DNA of 64,000 nucleotides from Anaerolineae bacterium (GTDB lineage: Bacteria > Chloroflexota > Anaerolineae > Aggregatilineales > Phototrophicaceae): contig JAHDWN010000001.1 in NCBI GenBank assembly GCA_023382675.1, forward strand, positions 226,345 through 290,344. The letters run 5' to 3'. Position 1 is the stretch's first letter. Every line of letters starts with the position of its first letter. Position numbers and translations under genes: made by a program. The notes below the pieces were generated by a model. The model saw nothing but the letters and a program-made list of their open reading frames with translations, did no database searches and was not told the DNA's origin. Of this stretch, positions 35,598 through 42,883 are shown piece by piece.

Positions 35598-35621
35598 GCG
35601 GTACAGTTTAACGGTACAATC

Positions 35622-35658
35622 GAGAAGCCAGGCAATAAACCTGGCTTCTCTCTTATTT
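35622..35658 (+). terminator. Rho-independent terminator after the DUF883-like gene
   Basis: A perfect 11-bp stem GAGAAGCCAGG/CCTGGCTTCTC with a 7-base loop is followed by TCTTATTT. Confidence 0.92.
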
Positions 35659-35698
35659 GCAGCGTTATGCAGAGCAGAGATAGCGTTCCTCAGACGAT

Positions 35699-36022
35699 AT
35701 GGTCAAATTCAGTATTCTCTTCCGCAAATCAGCGGAAAAAAACTTCGAGAACATCTACAATGACTTTCTGGCGCTCGTCGAACGGATGCCGGATATTCAG
35801 CGGCGTCAGGTGAACACCGTCCTGGGCAGCCCTCTGGGTGAAGCACAGTACTATCGCATCCTGGAGGTCTATTTCAACGACTACGAACAGATGAATGCTT
35901 CACTCCGTTCACCGGCTGGGCAGGAAGCCGGCGGTGAATTACGGCGGCTGGCAAGTGGATCTTTCGAGATGTTTTTCGCGGAGGTCTATGAAGAGGCTGG
36001 TGGCCGCACCGCGACATCCTGA
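35699..36022 (+). CDS. EthD family protein
   Basis: Small ferredoxin-like-fold protein of 107 residues. The family pattern is clear: MVKFSILFRKSAE, FENIYNDFLALVERMPDIQR, then YYRILEVYFNDYEQMNASLR and the ending FEMFFAEVYEE. EthD proteins occur with ether-degrading P450 systems and as stand-alone dimeric proteins of unknown role. No P450 or ferredoxin gene is near, so a degradative role is not supported. It is flanked by terminators on both sides and appears to be transcribed alone. Confidence 0.85.
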   Translation: MVKFSILFRKSAEKNFENIYNDFLALVERMPDIQRRQVNTVLGSPLGEAQYYRILEVYFNDYEQMNASLRSPAGQEAGGELRRLASGSFEMFFAEVYEEAGGRTATS

Positions 36023-36032
36023 GGTCCTTCCG

Positions 36033-36062
36033 GGGCGCACACGAGTGCGCCCTTTTCTTTTT
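36033..36062 (+). terminator. Rho-independent terminator after the EthD gene
   Basis: A perfect 8-bp stem GGGCGCAC/GTGCGCCC with a 4-base loop is followed by TTTTCTTTTT. Confidence 0.93.
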
Positions 36063-36090
36063 CCTTCATGTTCAGGGAGATGAATGAGCA

Positions 36091-36681
36091 ATGAAAGCAC
36101 TGGTGGAACGCATCCGTGTCGAAGGTCGCAACCTCGGCAATGGCATTCTCAAGGTTGACAGCATCTTGAATCATCAGATCGATCCCGGCTTGATGTTCGA
36201 GATGGGCCAGGAAATGGCGCGTCGCTTTTCTGGCATTCACGTTGACCGCATTCTGACTGTGGAGATCAGCGGCATCGCCCCGGCGTTTGCAACCGGGTTG
36301 GCGCTCGGCGTTCCTGTCGTGTATGCCCGCAAATTCAAACCGATCACGATGGCCGGGCCTGTCTATCTCGAAACCGCGCCCAGCCACACCAAAGGCGGCG
36401 AGGTCAATCTGCTGGTATCGGCGGAATTCCTGCCTGGACATGAGAACATCCTCGTCATTGACGACTTCCTCGCCACCGGACAGACTCTGCTGGCGCTGGC
36501 GCGGATGGTCGCCAGTGCAGAATGCAATCTGGCAGGGGTAGGTGTCGTGGTCGAGAAGACCTTCGAGGGCGGGCGGGACGCCATGATCAAAGCGGGATAC
36601 AGGGACATCCCGATCCGCGCGCTGGCGACGATCACCAACATGGACAACGGCAAAATTGAATTTATGGAACCGGAAGCGTGA
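36091..36681 (+). CDS. xpt: Xanthine phosphoribosyltransferase
   Basis: Purine salvage enzyme that makes XMP from xanthine and PRPP. The protein starts [20 protein letters not shown] and carries [12 protein letters not shown] early. The PRPP-binding loop is [15 protein letters not shown] (about residues 120-134). Its length of 196 residues and the ending [10 protein letters not shown] suit Xpt of the Bacillus type. It sits 4 bases ahead of guaA, so XMP made here can pass to GMP synthase. I see no purine riboswitch: only about 30 bases separate the previous terminator from the start. Confidence 0.93.
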   Translation: MKALVERIRVEGRNLGNGILKVDSILNHQIDPGLMFEMGQEMARRFSGIHVDRILTVEISGIAPAFATGLALGVPVVYARKFKPITMAGPVYLETAPSHTKGGEVNLLVSAEFLPGHENILVIDDFLATGQTLLALARMVASAECNLAGVGVVVEKTFEGGRDAMIKAGYRDIPIRALATITNMDNGKIEFMEPEA

Positions 36682-36685
36682 TTCG

Positions 36686-38251
36686 ATGACCGATCCACGC
36701 GCTGGCGGCATCGCCGTTCTCGATTTCGGGTCACAATACACGCAGCTGATCGCGCGCCGCGTGCGTGAGCAGGGTGTGTACGCGGAAGTCTTCCCGCATG
36801 ATGCCAGCGAAGCGACCGTGCGCCAGCACAATCCTCGCGGCTTCATCTTGTCTGGCGGGCCGAACAGCATCTACGAGCCGGACGCGCCCCAGGTGCCTGG
36901 CTGGTTCTGGCATGATGGCGTGCCCGGCGGTCCAACCCTCGGTATCTGCTACGGTATGCAAGCGCTGACACACGCCCTCGGCGGCGTTGTCGCGTCATCG
37001 CAAACGCGTGAATATGGCATGGCACAGGTCGAGGTCACGCAGGGCAATCCGTTGTTCGCAGGGCTTGAAAGCAGCTTGTCGGTATGGATGTCCCATGGCG
37101 ACCGTATCGAGCAGCCGCCCTCTGGTTTCACCGGGCTGGCGCAATCGACCAACTCCCCCTACGCGGCGATGGGCGACCCGACACGCGGATTATATGGTGT
37201 CCAGTTCCATCCGGAAGTCGCGCACACGCCCCACGGCATCGACATCCTGCGCAATTTTCTCTTTCACATCTGCGGCTGCGCTGCCAATTGGTCACCTATC
37301 GCCTTCATCGAAGATTCTGTGGAGAACCTCCGCGCACAGATCGGCGGCGAGCGCGTGCTGCTGGCGCTGAGCGGCGGCGTCGATTCTGCGGTGGCGGGCG
37401 CGCTGCTGCACCGGGCAATCGGCGAGCAATTGACTTCTGTCTTCGTCAACACCGGGATGCTGCGCAAAGGCGAACCGGAACAGGTTGTGCGCACGTTTCA
37501 GGAAGAGCGCGGCATGACCCTGCGCGCGGTCGATGCTACAGAGATGTTTCTTGATGCGCTGCAAGACGTGACCGAGCCGGAGCAAAAGCGCAAGATCATC
37601 GGCAAGCTGTTCATTGACGTATTCGCCGAGGAAGCGCGCCAGTTGGAAGCAACGGGCGTCAAGTTTCTGGCCCAGGGGACGATCTATCCCGACGTGATCG
37701 AAAGCGCCGGGAGCAGCAAGTCCGCGCGAGTCATCAAAAGCCATCACAACGTCGGTGGCCTGCCGGATGATCTGCATTTTAGCCTCGTCGAGCCGCTGCG
37801 CGATCTGTTCAAAGACGAGGTGCGCAAAGTCGGTGAGGCGCTTGGCCTGCCCGACAACATCGTCTGGCGGCAGCCATTCCCCGGCCCCGGCCTGGCAGTG
37901 CGCTGCCTGGGCAACCTGACCTGGCAGCGGCTGGAGGCGCTGCGCGAAGCCGACGCGATCTTCATTGACGAACTCGCACGTGCCGGATTGCTGCGCGGTG
38001 AAACGGCGCAGTGTTTCGCCGTGCTGCTACCAGTCAAAAGCGTGGGCGTCATGGGCGATAACCGCACCTATGAAGAAGTGATCGCTTTGCGGGCGGTGCA
38101 GACCGATGACTTCATGACGGCGGATTGGGTACGCCTGCCCTATGACCTGCTCGCGCGCGTGAGTAATCGCATCGTCAACGAGGTCAAGGGCGTCAACCGG
38201 GTCGTTTACGACGTGAGCAGCAAACCGCCGGCAACCATTGAGTGGGAGTAG
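36686..38251 (+). CDS. guaA: GMP synthase (glutamine-hydrolysing)
   Basis: Converts XMP, ATP and glutamine to GMP. The class I amidotransferase domain has the nucleophile Cys in GICYGMQ (about residue 88) and the His/Glu of FHPEV. The ATP-pyrophosphatase domain has the P-loop [10 protein letters not shown] (about 229-238), then [10 protein letters not shown] and [10 protein letters not shown]. The C-terminal dimer domain ends [25 protein letters not shown], invariant in the family. The start at 36686 gives [20 protein letters not shown]; the upstream open frame overlaps xpt and is not coding. Length of 521 residues is normal. Confidence 0.97.
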   Translation: MTDPRAGGIAVLDFGSQYTQLIARRVREQGVYAEVFPHDASEATVRQHNPRGFILSGGPNSIYEPDAPQVPGWFWHDGVPGGPTLGICYGMQALTHALGGVVASSQTREYGMAQVEVTQGNPLFAGLESSLSVWMSHGDRIEQPPSGFTGLAQSTNSPYAAMGDPTRGLYGVQFHPEVAHTPHGIDILRNFLFHICGCAANWSPIAFIEDSVENLRAQIGGERVLLALSGGVDSAVAGALLHRAIGEQLTSVFVNTGMLRKGEPEQVVRTFQEERGMTLRAVDATEMFLDALQDVTEPEQKRKIIGKLFIDVFAEEARQLEATGVKFLAQGTIYPDVIESAGSSKSARVIKSHHNVGGLPDDLHFSLVEPLRDLFKDEVRKVGEALGLPDNIVWRQPFPGPGLAVRCLGNLTWQRLEALREADAIFIDELARAGLLRGETAQCFAVLLPVKSVGVMGDNRTYEEVIALRAVQTDDFMTADWVRLPYDLLARVSNRIVNEVKGVNRVVYDVSSKPPATIEWE

Positions 38252-38256
38252 CCAAC

Positions 38257-38910
38257 TTAGAGGCCGCGCTTGGCTTTGACGGGGATGATTTCGCCATCGT
38301 CATCCAGGTAGTAGCGCGGCTCTTCATATTCATAGACAGTTTCCAGACGGCTGACATCGCGTTCGCGTTCATGGCCGCGTTTGGGCAGCAGCAGCCCCAT
38401 CACGCGGTGCGTGCCCAACGCCAGGAAGTGCAGTAGCCGCACCGATACGAGGCGCATGTCGATGGTCAACGGCGCAAGAATGAGCAATTCGACGAAGATC
38501 AGCGGCAGCAGCAGCAGCGCCACAGAAAACGTAATTGCACCCACTGGCAGAGTCAACCCCAGGTAGATCAAGCTGCGCCACGTCTGCCCACTGCCGAGAT
38601 AGAGACCCAACCGCTCGCCCAGATTCGCACCGTCGGTATCGACATCGTTCGCCAGTTCTGGCGGCGGTTGATCCAGCAGCGCCAGCATCATTTGATGGTC
38701 GAGAGCAGCCAGAGCGCGTATCCCCGCCAGGACGAACAGCAACAGCGGTATACCAATCAGCACCGGCAGGAGCATCACGCTCAGCGCCAGGCCGCCAAGG
38801 ACGAGCGACCAGTGTATGGTGCCAAAAAACAGCGGCGCGCCCAAAGCCAGCCAATCTCGCAGCATCTGCCCATTCGTCAGCGCATCCAGCCATTGGTGAT
38901 TACGCGCCAT
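38257..38910 (-). CDS. Putative-sensor (PF13796-like) membrane protein
   Basis: Membrane protein of 217 residues. Two helix pairs (about residues 33-65 and 108-150) carry the pattern of the 'putative sensor' domain often found N-terminal to histidine kinases: IGIPLLLFVLAGIRALAALD, then WRSLIYLGLTLPVGAITFSV. Here it stands alone with a charged cytoplasmic tail of about 45 residues and no kinase. GAGGGG lies 6 bases before the ATG at 38910. It converges on guaA with 5 bases between the stops. The neighbouring pspC gene suggests an envelope-stress theme. Confidence 0.7.
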   Translation of the reverse strand: MARNHQWLDALTNGQMLRDWLALGAPLFFGTIHWSLVLGGLALSVMLLPVLIGIPLLLFVLAGIRALAALDHQMMLALLDQPPPELANDVDTDGANLGERLGLYLGSGQTWRSLIYLGLTLPVGAITFSVALLLLPLIFVELLILAPLTIDMRLVSVRLLHFLALGTHRVMGLLLPKRGHERERDVSRLETVYEYEEPRYYLDDDGEIIPVKAKRGL

Positions 38911-38942
38911 GATCACCCCTCAATGCAAATCCATATCGAACG

Positions 38943-38974
38943 AAAAAGCGGAGCTTGGCGCGCTGCCAAGCTCC
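38943..38974 (-). terminator. Rho-independent terminator of the pspC gene
   Basis: A perfect 10-bp stem GGAGCTTGGC/GCCAAGCTCC with a 5-base loop is followed on the minus strand by GCTTTTTCG. It lies 27 bases past the pspC stop. Confidence 0.88.
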
Positions 38975-39001
38975 GATGACTATCTCAATACGACGACAGT
39001 T

Positions 39002-39229
39002 TCACGCGATATCATCGTTTTTCGATTTCTCGATCACCGAGTCGCTGCTCTCTTCTGGCATGACGATTGCCAGCACGATATAGATGAGCAGGCCAGGGCC
39101 ACCTAGTATCGTCGCGACGACAAAGATGAGGCGGACGACGGTCGGATCGAGTTCGAAGTACTGCGCTATCCCCGCGCAAACACCCGAGATCTGCCGGTCA
39201 GTTTTGGAACGCACGAGGCGCTTTTTCAT
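39002..39229 (-). CDS. pspC: PspC domain protein
   Basis: Short membrane protein of 75 residues consisting of one PspC domain. It reads MKKRLVRSKTDRQISGVCAG, then AQYFELDPTVVRLIFVVATI and LGGPGLLIYIVLAIVMPEE, the whole of the conserved unit including its single hydrophobic hairpin. The charged tail is short. PspC proteins sense or relay envelope stress in phage-shock systems; no pspA or pspB is adjacent. GAGG about 8 bases before the ATG supports the start. Confidence 0.9.
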   Translation of the reverse strand: MKKRLVRSKTDRQISGVCAGIAQYFELDPTVVRLIFVVATILGGPGLLIYIVLAIVMPEESSDSVIEKSKNDDIA

Positions 39230-39282
39230 GAGATTTCCTCCATGATTGATTTCTGAATTCTAGAAGGTTTATACGCAGACGA

Positions 39283-39311
39283 TTGACAAAAGTTGCATAC
39301 TCGCCTATAAA
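39283..39311 (+). promoter_or_regulatory. Near-consensus sigma-70 promoter upstream of the MFS gene
   Basis: TTGACA (39283-39288), a 17-base spacer and TATAAA (39306-39311) match the housekeeping consensus at 11 of 12 positions. Transcription would start near 39318, about 187 bases before the MFS start codon, so a long leader is predicted. Confidence 0.8.
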
Positions 39312-39353
39312 GTCGATCAGGTTCCCCCGAGATTCTGGGAAGGCAGGTTTGCC

Positions 39354-39380
39354 ATGAGCAATACCATCATCAATCGCTAA
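39354..39380 (+). other. Possible 8-codon leader peptide in the MFS leader
   Basis: ATG-AGC to TAA encodes MSNTIINR, with a purine-rich AAGGCAGG about 7 bases upstream. It lies within the predicted 5' leader. Drug-efflux genes in other bacteria can be controlled by such leader peptides; here that is conjecture. The rest of 39230-39504 shows no supported gene. Confidence 0.25.
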
Positions 39381-39504
39381 GACCGGGACCCCCAATCGGA
39401 TACGTTTGCGCAGCGCACGAACACCCGTGTGTTGTTTGTGTATTGGCGTAAGCGGTTCTAACCCACTTGACGATTGATGACATTGCACATGGAGACCGCT
39501 TCCA

Positions 39505-40737
39505 ATGGAATATCCCAGTTCCGGGCTGCTTGCCAACCCGGATTTTGTCAAACTCTGGATCGGCCAGACAATCTCAGAATTTGGTTCGCGGATCACACGC
39601 GATGCGCTGCCGATACTGGCCGTCAGCCTGCTCGATGCGACTCCAACCCAGATGGGTTGGCTAAGCGCCGCAACATCCATTCCGGTCCTGTTACTCGGCC
39701 TGCTGGCTGGCGTCTGGGTTGACCGTCTGCGCCGCCGCCCCATCATGATCGCAGCGGACTGCGCGCGCATCGGCCTGCTGCTGCTGATCCCGCTGGCTTT
39801 TCTCGGCGGTTGGCTCAGTTTGCCCATCGTCTTCCTGGTCGCCGGCGGCATGAGCATCCTCGGCTTATTGTTCGAGACTGCCTATCGCGCGCTGCTGCCT
39901 GCCATCGTGCGCCGCGAGCATCTCCTGCAAGCCAATGCTCGCCTCTCCACCACCGACTCGCTGGCTGAGATCGGCGGGCCAGCGCTGACGGGCTTGCTCG
40001 TGCAGGCCGTCGGCGCACCCCTGGCGATCCTCGTGGATGCCGTGTCGTATCTGGCGTCGATCACCAGCCTTTCGGTTATGCGCGCGCAGGAACTGCCACC
40101 TGCGCCGCGACAGCGCGATACGCGCATCTGGCATGAGATCGTCCGCGGGTTTGCTGCAGTACACCACGACCCTGTGCTTCAGAGCCTGGCGGTGATCACG
40201 GCCATGCGAGCGTTCTTCGGCGCAGGCATCGGTGCGTTGTATGACCTGCTGGCGCTGCGCGAACTGGGCTTCACCCCTGCCCTGCTGGGCTTACTGGTCG
40301 CGACCGGAGGGATCGGCGCGCTCGGCGGTGCGGCGCTGGCGGAATGGCTACCACGTCGTCTCGGCGTCGGCAGAGCGACCACAGGGGCACTGCTCTTGAA
40401 TGGCGCGATCAGCTTCTGTCTGCCATTGGCGGCTGGCGCGCCAGGAATGGCGCTCTTCTTGCTTGTGCTGGGCCAGATCGCAGGCGATGGCGCAATGATG
40501 GTCTATTTCGTCAACAAGACGAGTCTCCAACAAATGCGAACACCAGATCACGTGCTGGGACGCGTCAACGCCAGTATGGGATTTCTCGCGGAAGGTATCG
40601 CGCCGGTTGGGGCTATCATCGCCGGGTCGATAGCCGAACGAGTGGGTATTCAGCCAACGCTATGGGTGATCGCCTTGGGGCTTTTGACCACAGCCATCTA
40701 TGGATTGGCATCGCCGCTGAGGCGAGCCAGCGCGTAA
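39505..40737 (+). CDS. Major facilitator superfamily exporter (EntS/drug-efflux type)
   Basis: Membrane transporter of 410 residues with 12 predicted helices. The opening LLANPDFVKLWIGQTISEFG and ITRDALPILAVSLLDATPTQ are typical of the EntS/macrolide-efflux MFS branch, as is the cytoplasmic loop GVWVDRLRRRPIMIAADCAR after helix 2 (motif A). The second half has MRTPDHVLGRVNASMGFLAE, the matching loop. GGAG lies 10 bases before the ATG. Family members expel siderophores or antibiotics; the substrate is not predictable. The strong promoter and long leader upstream suggest regulated high expression. Confidence 0.88.
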   Translation: MEYPSSGLLANPDFVKLWIGQTISEFGSRITRDALPILAVSLLDATPTQMGWLSAATSIPVLLLGLLAGVWVDRLRRRPIMIAADCARIGLLLLIPLAFLGGWLSLPIVFLVAGGMSILGLLFETAYRALLPAIVRREHLLQANARLSTTDSLAEIGGPALTGLLVQAVGAPLAILVDAVSYLASITSLSVMRAQELPPAPRQRDTRIWHEIVRGFAAVHHDPVLQSLAVITAMRAFFGAGIGALYDLLALRELGFTPALLGLLVATGGIGALGGAALAEWLPRRLGVGRATTGALLLNGAISFCLPLAAGAPGMALFLLVLGQIAGDGAMMVYFVNKTSLQQMRTPDHVLGRVNASMGFLAEGIAPVGAIIAGSIAERVGIQPTLWVIALGLLTTAIYGLASPLRRASA

Positions 40738-40744
40738 AACAAAC

Positions 40745-40771
40745 AGAGGCATGGTGGTTCGCCATGCCTCT
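40745..40771. terminator. Hairpin between convergent MFS and LPDTG-protein genes
   Basis: A perfect 10-bp stem AGAGGCATGG/CCATGCCTCT with a 7-base loop. On the minus strand it is followed by TGTTTGTTTTAC, so it best serves the minus-strand gene; on the plus strand no T-run follows. Confidence 0.75.
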
Positions 40772-40797
40772 ACAGTATTATTGGCTTTCAGCGCGGT

Positions 40798-41745
40798 TTA
40801 TTGCTGCTGGTCTTGCGACTTGTCACTGCGAGAGCGCATCCGGCGCGAAACGACAATTACGCCGACGAGACCGACCACCGCCAATGCCAGCAGGCCAAGT
40901 CCATCGCGACCGCCACCAGTTATATCGTCGAACAAACCTGTATCGGGCAGTGCCGTTGGCCGGGCGATTGGCTCGAAACCACCTTCGGCGGTCGGGGCGA
41001 CTTCGCTGGTAGCGGTCAATAAGACAGCCTGCTGCGTCAACGCCTGGAAAGTGACCGCGAGGGCGGTACCGGTTTGCTCAATGCTGTTCAGGCCAGGAGC
41101 AACCGTGGGGACAACCTCAGTCGGCCCAACGGTCGGCGCTTCTGCCGAGGCAGTCGCAGCAGCCGACGTCTGGAGTGCAATCGCTGTGCCGGTGGCGTCC
41201 GCCGCCTGCGCGGCACTGACGATAGCCGTCTGTGTCGCCTCGACAAATTGCGTCGCCGCAAGCAGTGTCGCATCCAGCGTAGCTGTTGGTGAAGGCGTCG
41301 GACTGGCCGCAGCAGCTGTCGCTGTTTGCGCTTCGAAACGCGCCTGCGCGGTTTGCGAGGCAAAAGCGTTAACGGCGATCTGCGTTTCCGTTGCATTGGC
41401 AAAGATCACAGCCTGCGTCGCGGTTTGCGCAGCCAGTGCCTCCGTGGTTTGATTCAGCTGTACCACGTAGGTTGCTGTCAACTGCGGCCCCGACGGCCCC
41501 TGGTTGAGCGCAAGGAACAACACCGCCGCCAGACCAATCAGGAACAGAATGATCATCACCGCAGCTAAGATGACGAACGTTCGATTACCGCCCTGACGCT
41601 CTGGCTCCGGCTCAAACCCGGGCATATCGCTATCGAAGTCACCTTCAAAGTCAGAAGGAAACTCATCTTCATCCGGTAACGGGGGTTCGTCATCGCGCCC
41701 GAAAAAATCGTCATCATCAAAATCGAACTCATTGCGGTCGCTCAT
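40798..41745 (-). CDS. Thr/Ala-rich membrane protein with C-terminal LPDTG sorting-like signal
   Basis: Protein of 315 residues, unknown function. Residues 1-50 are very acidic, with many Asp and Phe (NEFDFDDDDFFGRDDEPP). A helix follows near 56-81. Then comes a low-complexity region rich in Thr, Ala and Gln with repeated short phrases such as ATQTAIV and TATAAAA. The C-terminus reads LPDTG (residues 266-270), about 15 residues, a hydrophobic helix and RRMRSRSDK, the order of a sortase signal. Both ends can span the membrane, so it would be a loop protein unless cleaved at LPDTG. No sortase gene is in the window. Confidence 0.72.
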   Translation of the reverse strand: MSDRNEFDFDDDDFFGRDDEPPLPDEDEFPSDFEGDFDSDMPGFEPEPERQGGNRTFVILAAVMIILFLIGLAAVLFLALNQGPSGPQLTATYVVQLNQTTEALAAQTATQAVIFANATETQIAVNAFASQTAQARFEAQTATAAAASPTPSPTATLDATLLAATQFVEATQTAIVSAAQAADATGTAIALQTSAAATASAEAPTVGPTEVVPTVAPGLNSIEQTGTALAVTFQALTQQAVLLTATSEVAPTAEGGFEPIARPTALPDTGLFDDITGGGRDGLGLLALAVVGLVGVIVVSRRMRSRSDKSQDQQQ

Positions 41746-41797
41746 GTAGACCTCCCCTGTACGGCGGTGCGACTGCGATTATAGCAGGAAATAGCAA

Positions 41798-42883
41798 CTA
41801 ACTGAAAACCTCAAGGTTCTCTAGCGGAACATACAACGTTTCCCCGGTAAACAGGTGGATTTGAGCAGCGTGAACCCGCAATCCATTCTCCAATACAATC
41901 GGGGTATTTGGCAAGCCAATGATCTGTCCCACATTGCCGGCAAAATTACCACGTGTCACGCGCACCTGCATATCCACCTGCAGAATCAGATCATTACGTG
42001 GCGCTGGCGGCTTCTCTCCAGATTGCAGCGGGACATTCACAATGACTTCGGGACGCCTCGCCTCTAAAATACCGGGATGTACACCATCCAGCGTCGCCTG
42101 CCGGCCTTCCAGATTGGATAAGAAAGTATACAGAATAGCACTCATTCGCTGAGATCCAAATCCCTCGGTCAAGAGGATGGCGGCAGGCGAAGCCCGGACA
42201 GCGTCAATCAGTTCTGGTTCGATGCTTGGCGCAATCACGCCCAACAAGTCTTGATTTATGATCACCTGGAGCGAGGTCATGTTGAGAGGGCGTCGCGTGA
42301 CGACGATAGCGTTATGGAAGGGTGAATCCAGAGCCTCTCTGGAAACCTGCTCGAAACCATTGCTCGGCTCCATGCGCAGTGTCCCGGTGGCTCGTCTGTC
42401 GTTGCCCCAGACGCCTTGCAGAACAGCGCCGATCCCCTCGACCAGCGCGCCGCGCCCACGCCGCAAATCGACGACATGCCCATTCACGCCAGCTTCGACG
42501 ATGAGGTTTTCTCCCTCTTCCTGAAGGATAATACGGCCATCGCCGATATGAACCACAGTTCCCGTGATCGGAGAAAGCACGCCGCGTCTGCGACGACCAG
42601 CCTTCCCGGCGAGCAGTTCACCCGCTTGAACGGGCTCACCTACCTGCACCTGCAATTGTTCCTCCAGTTGTTCGGGCCTGCGTAAGCGCAGCACCCTGGC
42701 GGCTTCGATGATCGTGAAAGGGGCCAACGTCGCGCCCCGCGCCACGACCGTATGAAGATCCACCCGATCTCCGCGCGCGACTTCAATACTACCCGTTGCA
42801 TCAACAGGCAGCAGACGATCTCGCCGGAAGATCGTGAGTGGCAGCAGATGCCTCTGCTCAGGAAAATAGGTTTCGTAGTTCAT
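41798..42883 (-). CDS. Barrel-sandwich/KOW-like protein, last gene of the seven-gene membrane cluster
   Basis: Soluble protein of 361 residues. N-terminal segments (about residues 30-145) contain VGEPVQAGELLAGKAG and VLSPITGTVVHIGDGRIILQ, the pattern of a biotinyl/lipoyl-like barrel-sandwich hybrid but without a lysine acceptor site. The middle (about 180-265) looks alpha/beta. Near residue 320, VRVTRGNFAGNVGQIIGLPN resembles a KOW motif of the type that binds RNA or proteins. The ATG at 42883 is favoured by AAGGA 8 bases upstream; it lies inside the end of the preceding ATPase-like gene (26-base overlap), so the two are coupled. The family is not recognised by name. Confidence 0.72.
   Translation of the reverse strand: MNYETYFPEQRHLLPLTIFRRDRLLPVDATGSIEVARGDRVDLHTVVARGATLAPFTIIEAARVLRLRRPEQLEEQLQVQVGEPVQAGELLAGKAGRRRRGVLSPITGTVVHIGDGRIILQEEGENLIVEAGVNGHVVDLRRGRGALVEGIGAVLQGVWGNDRRATGTLRMEPSNGFEQVSREALDSPFHNAIVVTRRPLNMTSLQVIINQDLLGVIAPSIEPELIDAVRASPAAILLTEGFGSQRMSAILYTFLSNLEGRQATLDGVHPGILEARRPEVIVNVPLQSGEKPPAPRNDLILQVDMQVRVTRGNFAGNVGQIIGLPNTPIVLENGLRVHAAQIHLFTGETLYVPLENLEVFS

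Noticed and set aside
36063-36090. Purine riboswitch before xpt-guaA
   Set aside because: Only about 28 bases lie between the EthD terminator and the xpt start, too short for the aptamer.
39198-39857. Minus-strand 219-codon frame between pspC and the MFS gene
   Set aside because: More than half of it lies opposite the clearly coding MFS gene and it ends inside pspC in another frame; only the intergenic part is kept as a possible remnant.
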